Positions 16,906-25,701 of a stretch of 64,000 nucleotides of DNA are shown here, piece by piece; the first letter of the stretch is position 1; every line of letters begins with the position of its first letter. The notes under the pieces were generated by a model, which was not told the DNA's origin, made no database searches, and was given only the letters and a program-made list of their open reading frames with translations. A program made the position numbers and the translations under genes. The DNA is taken from NCBI GenBank assembly GCA_016722445.1, contig JADKIZ010000001.1, forward strand, positions 248,001 through 312,000, given 5' to 3'. Source of the stretch: Flavobacteriales bacterium. Lineage in GTDB: Bacteria; Bacteroidota; Bacteroidia; Flavobacteriales_D; Sanyastnellaceae.

Positions 16906-18705
16906 TTTTCCGTGAAAGTGTTGGTAGACAATCGCGGCAGCTTTTTTATTTACTGCCTCTTCCAGTTTTTCGAGTGAAGCTTCTTTGACAGCATTCACTG
17001 TTTTAAAATGTACGATCAAAGCTTGAGTGGTTCTGAAACCAATTCCTTTGATATCGGTCAATTCAGAACGAATGGCATCCTTACTTCGTTTATTTCGGTG
17101 TTTGGTGATACCAAAGCGGTGCGCTTCATCTCTGAGTTGTTGGATGAGCTTCAGGGTTTCGCTTCGTTTATCGAGATAAATCGGAAATGAATCACCGGGA
17201 AAATAAATTTCTTCAAGCCGTTTGGCAATACCAATGATGGCGATTTTACCGCGTAATCCCAGTTGATCCAAGCTTTCCAACGCAGCACTCAATTGCCCCT
17301 TTCCGCCATCGATGATGATGAGTTGAGGTAACCCCTCATTTTCATCCATCAATCTCCTGTATCTCCGAAAAACGACTTCCTTCATGGTATCAAAATCGTT
17401 CGGCCCCACCACAGTTTTTGGATTAAAAATGCGATAGTCCTGTTTACTTGGTTTGGCATTTTTGAAAACCACACAAGCGCTTACAGGATTCGTACCTTGA
17501 ATATTCGAGTTATCAAAACATTCGATGTGTCTGGGCAATTCTTGCAGATGAAGATCCTTTTTCACGGTTTCCATGATACGGTTTACATGGCGTTCCGGAT
17601 CAACCAACTCCTGTTGTTTTTGTGCATCCAGCATAAAATGTGTGCTGTTTCGCAAGGATAAATCGAGGAGTTTCTTCTTATCTCCCCGTTGCGGCACATG
17701 AAATTCCACACCGGGAATATTCAAGTCCATTTCGAAAGGAATGTAAATTTCCGTACTCGTACTTTGGAATCTTTCCCGGATACCGACGATAGCATATTCG
17801 AGTAATTCGGCATCACTTTCATCCATCTTCTTTTTCAACTCCGTGGTATAACCCTGAATGATCACCCCGTTGCTGATCTTCATATAATTCACATATCCAG
17901 CTTGCGAATCACTCGCGATGGTAAACACATCTACATTGCTGATGCCCGGATTGACAATGGTACTTTTCGCTTGAAATTTTTCAAGTGTTTCAATTTTTTC
18001 TTTGAGTTCCTGCGCAATTTCGAAAGCATAATTCGCTGCATTTTCGTTCATGGCAGTGCGCAATTCTCTCAACAGATCGGCATAATTGCCTTTCAGAATT
18101 TTTCTGATACCGGCAACACTTTCGTCATAGTCGTCGAGTGATTGTTTACCCTCACATGGCCCTTTGCAATTTCCCAAATGGTATTCGAGGCAAACTTTAA
18201 ATTTACCTGCAGCGATATTTTTTTCTGTAAGAGGCAAAGAACAAGATCGAAGCTGATAGAGTTTTTTCACCAAATCGAGTACCGCGTGCATGATCTTTAC
18301 AGAAGCATATGGACCGTGATATTCTGAACCGTCCTTTTCGATATTCCTAGTAGGGAAAATTCTTGGGAAAGGTTCATTTCGAATGACAATACTTGGATAG
18401 GTCTTATCATCTTTCAGGTTGATGTTGTACCTCGGCTTATACTTCTTGATGAGCGAATTCTCCAGCAAAAGCGCATCCAATTCAGTTTCGACAACGATGT
18501 ATTTGATGTCGATGATCTTTCTAACCAGCATCAGCGTTTTACCGCTTTCATGTTGTTGTTTGTTGAAATAGCTGCTTACACGGTTTTTTAAGTCCTTGGC
18601 CTTACCCACATAGATGATGGTTCCTTCCTTGTCATAATACTGATATACCCCCGGTTTGTGTGGGAGTAGTTTCAGAATGGCATCAATGTGTGATTCGGCG
18701 GACAT
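16903..18705 (-). CDS. uvrC: Excinuclease ABC subunit C
   Basis: 600 aa. Makes the dual incision in nucleotide excision repair with UvrA and UvrB. The N-terminal GIY-YIG nuclease reads KPGVYQYYDKEGTIIYVGKAKDLKNRV. The UvrB-binding UVR region lies around residues 200-240. The C-terminal endonuclease half has CFDNSNIQGTNPV and IIIDGGKGQL, and a helix-hairpin-helix end (TDIKGIGFRTTQALI). Length is normal. Start at the ATG at 18705 (MSAESHID); the in-frame extension to 18726 overlaps the promoter box. Confidence 0.96.
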   Translation of the reverse strand: MSAESHIDAILKLLPHKPGVYQYYDKEGTIIYVGKAKDLKNRVSSYFNKQQHESGKTLMLVRKIIDIKYIVVETELDALLLENSLIKKYKPRYNINLKDDKTYPSIVIRNEPFPRIFPTRNIEKDGSEYHGPYASVKIMHAVLDLVKKLYQLRSCSLPLTEKNIAAGKFKVCLEYHLGNCKGPCEGKQSLDDYDESVAGIRKILKGNYADLLRELRTAMNENAANYAFEIAQELKEKIETLEKFQAKSTIVNPGISNVDVFTIASDSQAGYVNYMKISNGVIIQGYTTELKKKMDESDAELLEYAIVGIRERFQSTSTEIYIPFEMDLNIPGVEFHVPQRGDKKKLLDLSLRNSTHFMLDAQKQQELVDPERHVNRIMETVKKDLHLQELPRHIECFDNSNIQGTNPVSACVVFKNAKPSKQDYRIFNPKTVVGPNDFDTMKEVVFRRYRRLMDENEGLPQLIIIDGGKGQLSAALESLDQLGLRGKIAIIGIAKRLEEIYFPGDSFPIYLDKRSETLKLIQQLRDEAHRFGITKHRNKRSKDAIRSELTDIKGIGFRTTQALIVHFKTVNAVKEASLEKLEEAVNKKAAAIVYQHFHGK

Positions 18706-18712
18706 TCGAGTG

Positions 18713-18720
18713 CAAAAGAA
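18713..18720 (-). promoter_or_regulatory. Probable uvrC -7 box
   Basis: TTCTTTTG on the minus strand, one mismatch to TAnnTTTG, 7 nt before the ATG. The surrounding TTTTGCACTCGAA resembles the gltX promoter region (TTTTGCACCCTCGAA). Confidence 0.4.
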
Positions 18721-18801
18721 ACACAAGTCCGGCTAATAATGACCCACATCACCAAACTGAATCACAAATGAGAGGGTCATCCATATTTCGCTTTCCTCAC
18801 T

Positions 18802-18809
18802 TAATTTCG
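18802..18809 (+). promoter_or_regulatory. -7 box of the SDR epimerase gene
   Basis: TAATTTCG (TAnnTTTG with one T to C change), only 4 nt before the ATG at 18814, so the mRNA is predicted to start at or next to the start codon. Confidence 0.5.
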
Positions 18810-18813
18810 GCAC

Positions 18814-19827
18814 ATGAATCTGGTCACCGGTGCTACCGGTATATTGGGGATACAAGTCATGGCAGAATTGCTGCTGCGTGGTGAAAAAGTGCGTGGATTG
18901 AAAAGAGCTTCTGGAGATTTATCAACGGCACAAAAAATACTAGCCATCCGAACAGGTGATGAAAAAGCCATAGAAAAAATAGAATGGGTTGTAGGGAATG
19001 TTTTGGACATCAATAGTCTTACAGACGCCATGCGCGATGTGGACCATGTGTACCATTGTGCGGCTGTAGTCTCTTATCACGCCGATGATCGCGACGAAAT
19101 GTATGAAATCAATGTAGAAGGCACTGCGAATGTGGTCAACGTCGCATTAGAATTGAATCGTCCCAAAATCTGTTTTGTTAGTTCAATTGCAGCGCTTGGC
19201 AAATTGCAAAAGGATTCGTGGCTCGACGAAAAAACCGAATGGGCAGATTCAGATTACAACACCCATTATGGCATAACCAAAAACCTTTCGGAAATGGAGG
19301 TTTGGCGAGGCATTCAGGAAGGACTCGAAGCCATTGTTGTCAATCCTGGATTCATCATTGGACCTGGAGATTTCAAAAGAAGCAGTTCCTCTGTCTTTCA
19401 GAAAATTGACGAAGGCATGAAATATTATCCTCCAGGAGGAACAGGTTTTATTGGTGTAAAAGATTGTGCATCCATGATGATTTCACTGATGAAAAAAGAC
19501 ATCAGTGGCGAACGATTCATTTTGGTTGCAGAAAACTGGTCCATGAAAGAATTGTTTTGTTCGATAGCACAGAGCATTGGAAAAAATATTCCTACACGTG
19601 AAGCAACACCAACGATTCTTCAGATCGTGCGGATATTCGAATGGTTCAAACAATTCGTCACATTCCGAAAAGCACTGATTACACGTGAGGCGGTCAAGAA
19701 TGCATCGATTCGATTTTATTACCGCAATGACAAAGTCAAGGCAACATTGGGTCAAGATTTTCAACCACTTCAGAAGGCGATACAGGATACAGCTCAGATC
19801 TATCGACAATTTGAAAAAGGTCTTTGA
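18814..19827 (+). CDS. NAD(P)-dependent epimerase/dehydratase (extended SDR)
   Basis: 337 aa. The Rossmann signature TGATGILG is at residues 5-12, VYHCAAVVSY is the NAD-binding second motif, SSIAALG carries the catalytic Ser, and YGITK gives the Tyr-x3-Lys pair. This is the atypical or extended SDR group that acts on nucleotide sugars, flavonoids or steroids; the substrate cannot be read from the sequence. Next to DUF4296, pyrC and dpm1 it occupies a neighbourhood I recall as conserved in Bacteroidota. It converges on the DUF4296 gene 38 bp downstream. Confidence 0.88.
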   Translation: MNLVTGATGILGIQVMAELLLRGEKVRGLKRASGDLSTAQKILAIRTGDEKAIEKIEWVVGNVLDINSLTDAMRDVDHVYHCAAVVSYHADDRDEMYEINVEGTANVVNVALELNRPKICFVSSIAALGKLQKDSWLDEKTEWADSDYNTHYGITKNLSEMEVWRGIQEGLEAIVVNPGFIIGPGDFKRSSSSVFQKIDEGMKYYPPGGTGFIGVKDCASMMISLMKKDISGERFILVAENWSMKELFCSIAQSIGKNIPTREATPTILQIVRIFEWFKQFVTFRKALITREAVKNASIRFYYRNDKVKATLGQDFQPLQKAIQDTAQIYRQFEKGL

Positions 19828-19865
19828 TCCAAGAGCGATGCTCCATCAAACGATTTTCTGTAATA

Positions 19866-20321
19866 CTATTTCGCCGACTTCTTTTTGATTTCAAGAACCG
19901 GGGCCTTTTTGGTTGTATCCACCCGCACAGTATCAACCGCCAGTGTATCCGCTGGATTGTAGTGATTGATGCGGTTGATCGAGTCTTGTTCCGCCAATAA
20001 GATGTTCACCTTATTCAACACCATGTCTTCAATCGCAATCATCTTTTTAGGATCATTCATGTAATAACTATAAGTAGCCATGTATTGCTCTTTCGTGATA
20101 CCGTGATCCAGAAACAATCTTTCGTAATAAGCGCTGATTTTATACTCTGAAGAATCCACGCGATTGTAGCGTGTAGCGTATGCTCCTTCGAGTAATCGCA
20201 CATCTTTGAGTACATCTGCGAATCTTTCAACACTCAACAAATCTGCAGGAGGTGATGCCTTTTCCTCGCCGCATGAAGCAAGTGTCAAAAGTGTGATCAT
20301 TATGAATACGAAAATTTTCAT
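19866..20321 (-). CDS. DUF4296 lipoprotein
   Basis: 151 aa. Signal peptide and lipobox (LTLASCGEEK, Cys17), then the DUF4296 segment FADVLKDVRLLEGAYATRYN and the helical FLDHGITKEQYMATYSYYMNDPKKM. The C-terminal tail is Lys-rich. Family function is unknown. The ATG overlaps the pyrC stop by 4 bp, so it is translationally coupled as the last gene of the five-gene operon. Confidence 0.88.
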   Translation of the reverse strand: MKIFVFIMITLLTLASCGEEKASPPADLLSVERFADVLKDVRLLEGAYATRYNRVDSSEYKISAYYERLFLDHGITKEQYMATYSYYMNDPKKMIAIEDMVLNKVNILLAEQDSINRINHYNPADTLAVDTVRVDTTKKAPVLEIKKKSAK

Positions 20322-21658
20322 CTATTGAATAATAATCTTTGTCCGTTTTGTCCTTCAATCAATTGTCCATTTTCGTAAACCATATTTCCGTTGACGAAGG
20401 TGGAGATTACCTGACTTTTGAATTCCTGCCCTTCGAATGGAGACCATCCGCATTTGTATAGGATGTTTCCTTTTGACACTGTCCAAGGCTTATTCAGATC
20501 GACCAACACCAGATCTGCAGCATACCCTTCTCGGATGAATCCGCGGTTGCTGATTTGAAACATTTCAGCCACATTGTGTGCAGACTTTCTGACAATTTTC
20601 TCCAGAGAAAAAACACCTTGATGATACATCTCCAGCAAAGCCACCAAAGCATGTTGAACCAAAGGAGCTCCACTCGGTGCGTTGAAATATGATTTTGATT
20701 TTTCCTCAAGCGTGTGAGGCGCATGATCGGTAGCAACAACATCGATTCGATTATCATTTACAGCAGCGCGAATGGCAGCACGATCGGATGCGGTCTTAAT
20801 CGCAGGATTCCATTTGATCAACATCCCTTTCTTCTCGTAATCTTCATTGGTAAACCACAGGTGATGGACACATGCTTCAGAAGTAATTCTTTTTTCAGCA
20901 AGTGGAATATCATTCCTGAACAAAGCCAATTCTCTCTCTGTACTGATATGTAAAATATGGATTCGCGTGTTGTGTTTCGTGGCCAGTTCAACTGCAAAAG
21001 ATGAAGAAGCATAACACGCCTCTGCACTTCTGATCATGTGATGGTAACCGGCGGGAATATTCTCACCCATTTTTTCCCTATATGCATCCGCATTCAGTTT
21101 AATCATGTGATCACTTTCACAATGCAATGAAATGAGTGTCTTCACTTGTGAAAAAACTTGTTCCAATGCTTCTCTGTGATCAACGAGCATATCCCCTGTG
21201 CTGCTACCCATAAAAATTTTCACACCACAAACATTTTTGGGATCCACTTTGAGTAACTCATCCACATTGTGGTTGGTGGTACCCATAAAAAAAGAATAAT
21301 TCGCCAGTGAAACATCTGCGGCGCGACTGTATTTCTCTTCGAGGAGATCGATGGTCGTTGCAGGAGGATTGGTATTGGGCATCTCCATAAAGGAAGTAAT
21401 GCCACCAGCTACAGCAGCACGTGACTCGCTATAGATATCACCTTTATGAGTTAGCCCAGGTTCACGAAAGTGTACTTGATCATCGATCAATCCGGGCAAA
21501 AGATGCAATCCGGAAGCATCAATGACTTGTGCGCCTTCTGACACCAAAGTGTTTGGTGCAGTGATTTTATCAATGCGTTGATTTTTGATCAATACATCGC
21601 CGAAGAAGATTTTATCTTCATTGACAATGGATGCGTTTTGGATGATGTAATGTGACAT
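20318..21658 (-). CDS. pyrC: Dihydroorotase
   Basis: 446 aa amidohydrolase that closes carbamoyl-aspartate to dihydroorotate in pyrimidine synthesis. IDDQVHFREPGLTHKGD (residues 58-74) is the metal-site strand. In most dihydroorotases this reads HxH; here the first His is Gln61, while His63 and Arg65 stay. MEMPNTNP, the later HCES, HILHIS and VATDHAPH motifs are intact. I recall the Gln variant as usual in Bacteroidota, so the gene is probably active. It sits between DUF3667 (2 bp gap) and DUF4296 (4 bp overlap). Confidence 0.94.
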   Translation of the reverse strand: MSHYIIQNASIVNEDKIFFGDVLIKNQRIDKITAPNTLVSEGAQVIDASGLHLLPGLIDDQVHFREPGLTHKGDIYSESRAAVAGGITSFMEMPNTNPPATTIDLLEEKYSRAADVSLANYSFFMGTTNHNVDELLKVDPKNVCGVKIFMGSSTGDMLVDHREALEQVFSQVKTLISLHCESDHMIKLNADAYREKMGENIPAGYHHMIRSAEACYASSSFAVELATKHNTRIHILHISTERELALFRNDIPLAEKRITSEACVHHLWFTNEDYEKKGMLIKWNPAIKTASDRAAIRAAVNDNRIDVVATDHAPHTLEEKSKSYFNAPSGAPLVQHALVALLEMYHQGVFSLEKIVRKSAHNVAEMFQISNRGFIREGYAADLVLVDLNKPWTVSKGNILYKCGWSPFEGQEFKSQVISTFVNGNMVYENGQLIEGQNGQRLLFNR

Positions 21659-21660
21659 GA

Positions 21661-22419
21661 TTAATGATGCATTTGCTGAAAGACGAAAGCGCCCAACAGT
21701 ACAGCAATACCTGCCAGTACGAATCCAAAAGAGAAGATGAGTATTCCCCTCAGTAAGCGTCCGGCTGGTTTATACCTCGTAAATAATGTTGTATTGCCCC
21801 AGATGATATAACTCAAAACCAACGTTGCCCAAAAATACACGACGACCTCCTGCAGTGTTTCATTTTCAAGCCATCTTGCGAACACAAGTAAAAGTGCAAA
21901 CCATGTTGTATGTGCGTAGATGAAAACAAACGCAGTGACAATCTCAATAAAATTTCGTTCTTTTCTGTAAAACATCCAGGCGAACAATGCATAAAAAGGA
22001 ACACACAAAATGACGATTAGACCGTAGTATTTGGAAAAGAGATAATTTAAAGTATCTCCTTCAATTTGAATTTCTACATTTGATTGATCGGCCGGAAGAT
22101 CCGCTGCATGAATTTGTTCCGGTGCATTGTATCCGAATAATCCAAGACTCATGATAACACCTAAAATGATGGCGTATGTCAGGGGTCTGAAATGTTTGAT
22201 GCGTTTTCCGTCCAGAAATTCACGCACAGATTTGCCAGGACGAATAAATAATTCTTTCGCCGTGTACAAAAAACCTTTATCGAGGTGAAAAATTGAATGA
22301 GGAATTTCGTGAATGAAATGAGCCCAATTGAAGCGATGTGTTTCTGCTGATTGGCCACAATGTGCACAATACTTATCGTGCAATGATTTACCACAATTGA
22401 GACAATGAGCAGATGACAT
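21661..22419 (-). CDS. DUF3667 membrane protein
   Basis: 252 aa. A zinc ribbon at residues 6-20 (CLNCGKSLHDKYCAHCGQ) is followed by the DUF3667 block FNWAHFIHEIPHSIFHLDKG and LFIRPGKSVREFLDGKR, then about five membrane helices (residues 82-100, 135-150, 157-180, 188-210, 218-245). Integral inner-membrane protein of unknown function. It lies in the operon, 41 bp after dpm1 and 2 bp before pyrC. Confidence 0.88.
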   Translation of the reverse strand: MSSAHCLNCGKSLHDKYCAHCGQSAETHRFNWAHFIHEIPHSIFHLDKGFLYTAKELFIRPGKSVREFLDGKRIKHFRPLTYAIILGVIMSLGLFGYNAPEQIHAADLPADQSNVEIQIEGDTLNYLFSKYYGLIVILCVPFYALFAWMFYRKERNFIEIVTAFVFIYAHTTWFALLLVFARWLENETLQEVVVYFWATLVLSYIIWGNTTLFTRYKPAGRLLRGILIFSFGFVLAGIAVLLGAFVFQQMHH

Positions 22420-22460
22420 GTCAGAAATAATTTACCCCACAAAGGTGGTTGTATAAAAAC

Positions 22461-23192
22461 CTATTTCACGTTCTTCCTTGAAATTTTTCTGAATCGCATT
22501 TTCAATACGCCAATCACAGCTTCATTGAAAATATTCATACTCATTTTGCTGGTACCAAATTGTCTATCGATAAACAAAATCGGCACTTCGACAATCTTAA
22601 AACCGAGTTGTCGTGTGTTGTATTTCATTTCAATCTGAAAAGCATATCCAATGAAACGAATGCTATCGAGGTCAATGGTTTCGAGCACTTTTCTGGAGTA
22701 GCAAACAAAACCGGCAGTGCTATCGCGTACACCCAACCAAAGAATTGTATTGACATAAAGCGACGCACAAAAACTCATGGCCAGACGTTTAAAAGGCCAA
22801 TTCTGAACACCACCACCTTTCGCATATCTCGAACCGACGGACATATCGCCACCTCCGGAATTACAGCCTTCATAAAGTCTGATCAAGTCTTTAGGATTAT
22901 GTGAAAAATCGCAATCCATTTCAAAAACAAAACCGTAATGTCTTTCGAGAGCCCATCGGAAACCCGCGATATAAGCGGTTCCAAGGCCAAGCTTTCCACT
23001 TCTCTCTAGTATGTGTAGTTTACCCTGAAATTCCTCTTGTAAGCTTTTTACAATATGAGCAGTGCCATCCGGTGAACCATCGTCGACGATGAGCACATGA
23101 AATTCTTTTGGAAGCGCAAAGACCGTCCGCAACATCCGTTCGACGTTCTCCTTTTCATTATAAGTTGGTATGATTACTAAACTGTCCGACAC
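22461..23192 (-). CDS. Polyprenol-phosphate mannosyltransferase (Dpm1-like, GT2)
   Basis: 243 aa. Transfers a sugar (classically mannose from GDP-mannose) to a polyprenol phosphate on the cytoplasmic face, giving a lipid-linked donor for surface glycosylation. It has the GT2 fold: IIPTYNEKENV, VDDGSPDGT and the DxD motif in EMDCDFSHNP, then RDSTAGFVCYSR and FQIEMKYNTRQLGF. There is no membrane domain, as in the short Dpm1 form. Translation starts at a GTG (MSDSLVIIPT). It follows fbp after 29 bp. Confidence 0.92.
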   Translation of the reverse strand: MSDSLVIIPTYNEKENVERMLRTVFALPKEFHVLIVDDGSPDGTAHIVKSLQEEFQGKLHILERSGKLGLGTAYIAGFRWALERHYGFVFEMDCDFSHNPKDLIRLYEGCNSGGGDMSVGSRYAKGGGVQNWPFKRLAMSFCASLYVNTILWLGVRDSTAGFVCYSRKVLETIDLDSIRFIGYAFQIEMKYNTRQLGFKIVEVPILFIDRQFGTSKMSMNIFNEAVIGVLKMRFRKISRKNVK

Positions 23193-23221
23193 TTTTTTCA
23201 GGGCTATCCGTAATGTTTTGA

Positions 23222-24243
23222 TCAGTTCTTCAATTCTACGTGATCCAATTCTTCAATCATCCGATGGACACGTTCCACCATGTTTTTACTACCTATGAAG
23301 AGTGGAGTTCTTTGGTGCAGTTCCTTAGGTTGAAGGTCCATGATTCGCTGTTTTCCATCGGTAGCAAGACCGCCAGCTTGTTCAGCAATAAAAGCAAGTG
23401 GATTGCATTCGTATTGCAATCTCAATTTTCCATCCGGATTTTTTTCCGTTCCGGGATAGATATAGATACCACCTTTGATCAGGTTGCGGTGGAAATCTGC
23501 CACCAGCGAACCGATATATCTTGCGCTGTAAGGCCGTGATGTCTTCTTATCATTTTGATGCACCAATCCCATAGCCTGCACTCCTTTGCTGCATGAATAA
23601 AGGTTACCTTCATTGATGCTATAGATTTTCCCATCTTCAGGGATGACCATTTTTCGTGTGAAAGACAAAATTCGCCGATACTCGGTTCAAGGGTGAAGCC
23701 ATTGACACCATGTCCGGTGGTATAGACCAGCATGGTACTCGATCCGTAGATTACATAGCCGGCGGCTACTTGTTCGGCACCACGTTGAAGGAAGTCATTC
23801 ACATTGGCCAAATCGCCCACGCTGCTTTTTCTTCTGAAAACGCTGAAAATGGTTCCGATGCTCACATTCACATCAATGTTGGATGAACCGTCGAGTGGAT
23901 CGAATAGGATGACGTATTTGGATTTTCTGCAAGTTTCGGTATCGAAAGCAAAATACTTTTCGTTTTCTTCACTGGCGGCGCCGCAAACCTGACCACCCCA
24001 ACGCACGGCATTGAGGAGTGCCTGATCGGCAAAAACATCCAGCTTCATTTGGGTTTCACCTTGCACGTTGGTGCTTTCCATGGCGCCGAGGATGTCTTGT
24101 AGACCCGCCTTGTTCACCTTGTGGTTCACAATTTTGGACGCGATACCAATATCAGCCAAAAGGCGCGACAGATCCCCGGATGCGTAAGGGAAATCCGCCT
24201 GGCGTTCCATGATAAATTCACTGAGTGTGACAATGCTACTCAT
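23222..24243 (-). CDS. fbp: Class I fructose-1,6-bisphosphatase, one-base frameshift
   Basis: Removes the 1-phosphate of fructose-1,6-bisphosphate in gluconeogenesis. The first frame (24243 to about 23655) has the metal-site motif FDPLDGSSNID (residues 114-124) and GAASEENE. The second (to 23222) has YSINEGN and KGGIYIYPGTEKNPDGKLRLQYE. They join if one base is added to a run of five A (minus strand; T at 23650-23654), giving FCLSHEKMVIPEDGK and a normal length of 340 aa. Start at the ATG at 24243: a TATCTTCG box ends 4 nt upstream. First gene of the dpm1-DUF3667-pyrC operon. A sequencing error is the simpler explanation. Confidence 0.9.
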
Positions 24244-24247
24244 GGCG

Positions 24248-24255
24248 CGAAGATA
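24248..24255 (-). promoter_or_regulatory. -7 box of the fbp operon
   Basis: TATCTTCG on the minus strand, one change from TAnnTTTG, 4 nt before the fbp ATG; predicts a leaderless transcript. Confidence 0.5.
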
Positions 24256-24304
24256 ACGCCACATTGGCCAATTTCGGGTGATGGCCATGATGTTCAAATC
24301 CACC

Positions 24305-24339
24305 AGTTTAAACTAAATTTGCCTTCTTAAGTTTAAACT
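24305..24339 (+). promoter_or_regulatory. ompA-family gene promoter flanked by two identical palindromes
   Basis: The -7 box TAAATTTG (24314-24321) lies 19 nt before the ATG. It is bracketed by two copies of the 10-bp palindrome AGTTTAAACT (24305-24314 and 24330-24339), 25 bp apart centre to centre; the first overlaps the box by one base and the second ends 1 nt before the ATG. The layout suggests a dimeric repressor site; this is inferred. Confidence 0.55.
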
Positions 24340-24340
24340 C

Positions 24341-25681
24341 ATGAAACACCTACCTATCCTCATCTCAGCACTCTTATTCTCAACAACAGCCACAACTCAG
24401 ATAGACGTTGGCGGAATGGTGAAAAACAAAGTCAACCAGCGGGTTGAACAAAAAACCAACGAGGCCATCGATAAAACCCTGGATAAAACCGAAGAAAGTG
24501 CCAAGGACGCTGCCAAGGGGAATAAGAAAAAAGACAAAAAGGGAGGAGACGATACCAATAATGGATCGACTGAAACACCATCAGGAAATCAGGAAGGTGG
24601 CTCAAATTCGAATGGTGAAGGCGTTGCTTCAAAAGCTACTTTGAAAACCTATGGAAAATTTGATTTCGTTCCTGGAGAAAAAGTGATGGTCACTGACAAT
24701 TTTTCTCAGGTAGCGGTGGGTGATTTTCCTGCCGACTGGAACACCAATAGTGGTGGAGAAATTGTAACTGCAGAAGGCAAAGAAGGGCATTGGCTCATGC
24801 TCTCAAAAGAAGGAGTATTTATTCCGGACTATATCACCGAATTGCCGGAAAATTTCACCATGCAATTTGAATTGATTTGCAATGAAGGATTCAGCTACTA
24901 TTCATCAGCTATGGGAATCACTTTTGTTCCTACAAACAATCGCGGCAAGTTGAATGACTTTTCGAGGTTCTCACATCCGCCATTCGCATTGAGATTACAT
25001 GTACATCCCGAAGATGCCGGAGGAAGTCAGGGTTGGTCTAAAGTTGAAGTGTGGGATGGTCAGGGAGAATCGTTGATGCACAATGAAATTGTGACATCAA
25101 AATTTGATGAAGCAAAATCGAGTCATGTAAAAGTTTCCATCTGGAGACAAAAACAGAGATTGCGCGTTTATCTCAACGATGAAAAAATCTATGATATACC
25201 GAGAGCGTTCGACGCAACATCAAAATACAATACGGTTGTATTCAATGTAGACGGCATGCATAAACCGGAAGACAGATATCTCATTAGCAATATCACTTTG
25301 GCACAAGGTGCACCTGATACCAGAAACAAATTGATCACCGAAGGAAAATTTGTAACGCATGGCATACTCTTCGACAGCGGCAGTGATCGCATCAAAGCAG
25401 AATCGTATGGAGCACTGAAGGACATTGCGAATGTGCTGATAGAAAATCCGACAGTCAAAGTGAAAATCATTGGACATACAGACAGCGATGGAGAAGACGC
25501 GAACAATCTTGAGTTATCGAAAAAACGCGCCGAGGCTGTGAAAGAAGCATTGAGTAAAGAATTTGCCATTGATCCATCAAGAATGGAAACCGATGGCAAA
25601 GGAGAGTCACAGCCTGCAGATAAAAACGACACACCAGTAGGAAAGGCGAATAACCGCAGGGTGGAGTTTGTGAAGTTGTAA
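24341..25681 (+). CDS. OmpA-family protein with a C-terminal peptidoglycan-binding domain
   Basis: 446 aa. Signal peptide (residues 1-19), then a Lys/Glu-rich low-complexity stretch (residues 25-75: KDAAKGNKKKDKKGGDD) and a Gly/Asn/Ser-rich linker. Residues 105-320 form a laminin-G or jellyroll-like beta-sandwich (DNFSQVAVGDFPADWNT, WRQKQRLRVYLNDEKIYD). Residues 330-446 are an OmpA domain with GILFDSGSDRI, IIGHTDSDGEDANNLELSKK and GKANNRRVEFVKL. It probably binds peptidoglycan from the outer membrane or periplasm. Single gene with its own promoter and terminator. Confidence 0.9.
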   Translation: MKHLPILISALLFSTTATTQIDVGGMVKNKVNQRVEQKTNEAIDKTLDKTEESAKDAAKGNKKKDKKGGDDTNNGSTETPSGNQEGGSNSNGEGVASKATLKTYGKFDFVPGEKVMVTDNFSQVAVGDFPADWNTNSGGEIVTAEGKEGHWLMLSKEGVFIPDYITELPENFTMQFELICNEGFSYYSSAMGITFVPTNNRGKLNDFSRFSHPPFALRLHVHPEDAGGSQGWSKVEVWDGQGESLMHNEIVTSKFDEAKSSHVKVSIWRQKQRLRVYLNDEKIYDIPRAFDATSKYNTVVFNVDGMHKPEDRYLISNITLAQGAPDTRNKLITEGKFVTHGILFDSGSDRIKAESYGALKDIANVLIENPTVKVKIIGHTDSDGEDANNLELSKKRAEAVKEALSKEFAIDPSRMETDGKGESQPADKNDTPVGKANNRRVEFVKL

Positions 25682-25701
25682 AACCAACGCAAATAAGAAT
25701 A

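Noticed and set aside
23479..24303. Programmed ribosomal frameshift in fbp
   Set aside because: No slippery heptamer or downstream structure is evident, and the same kind of break occurs in many unrelated genes in the window.
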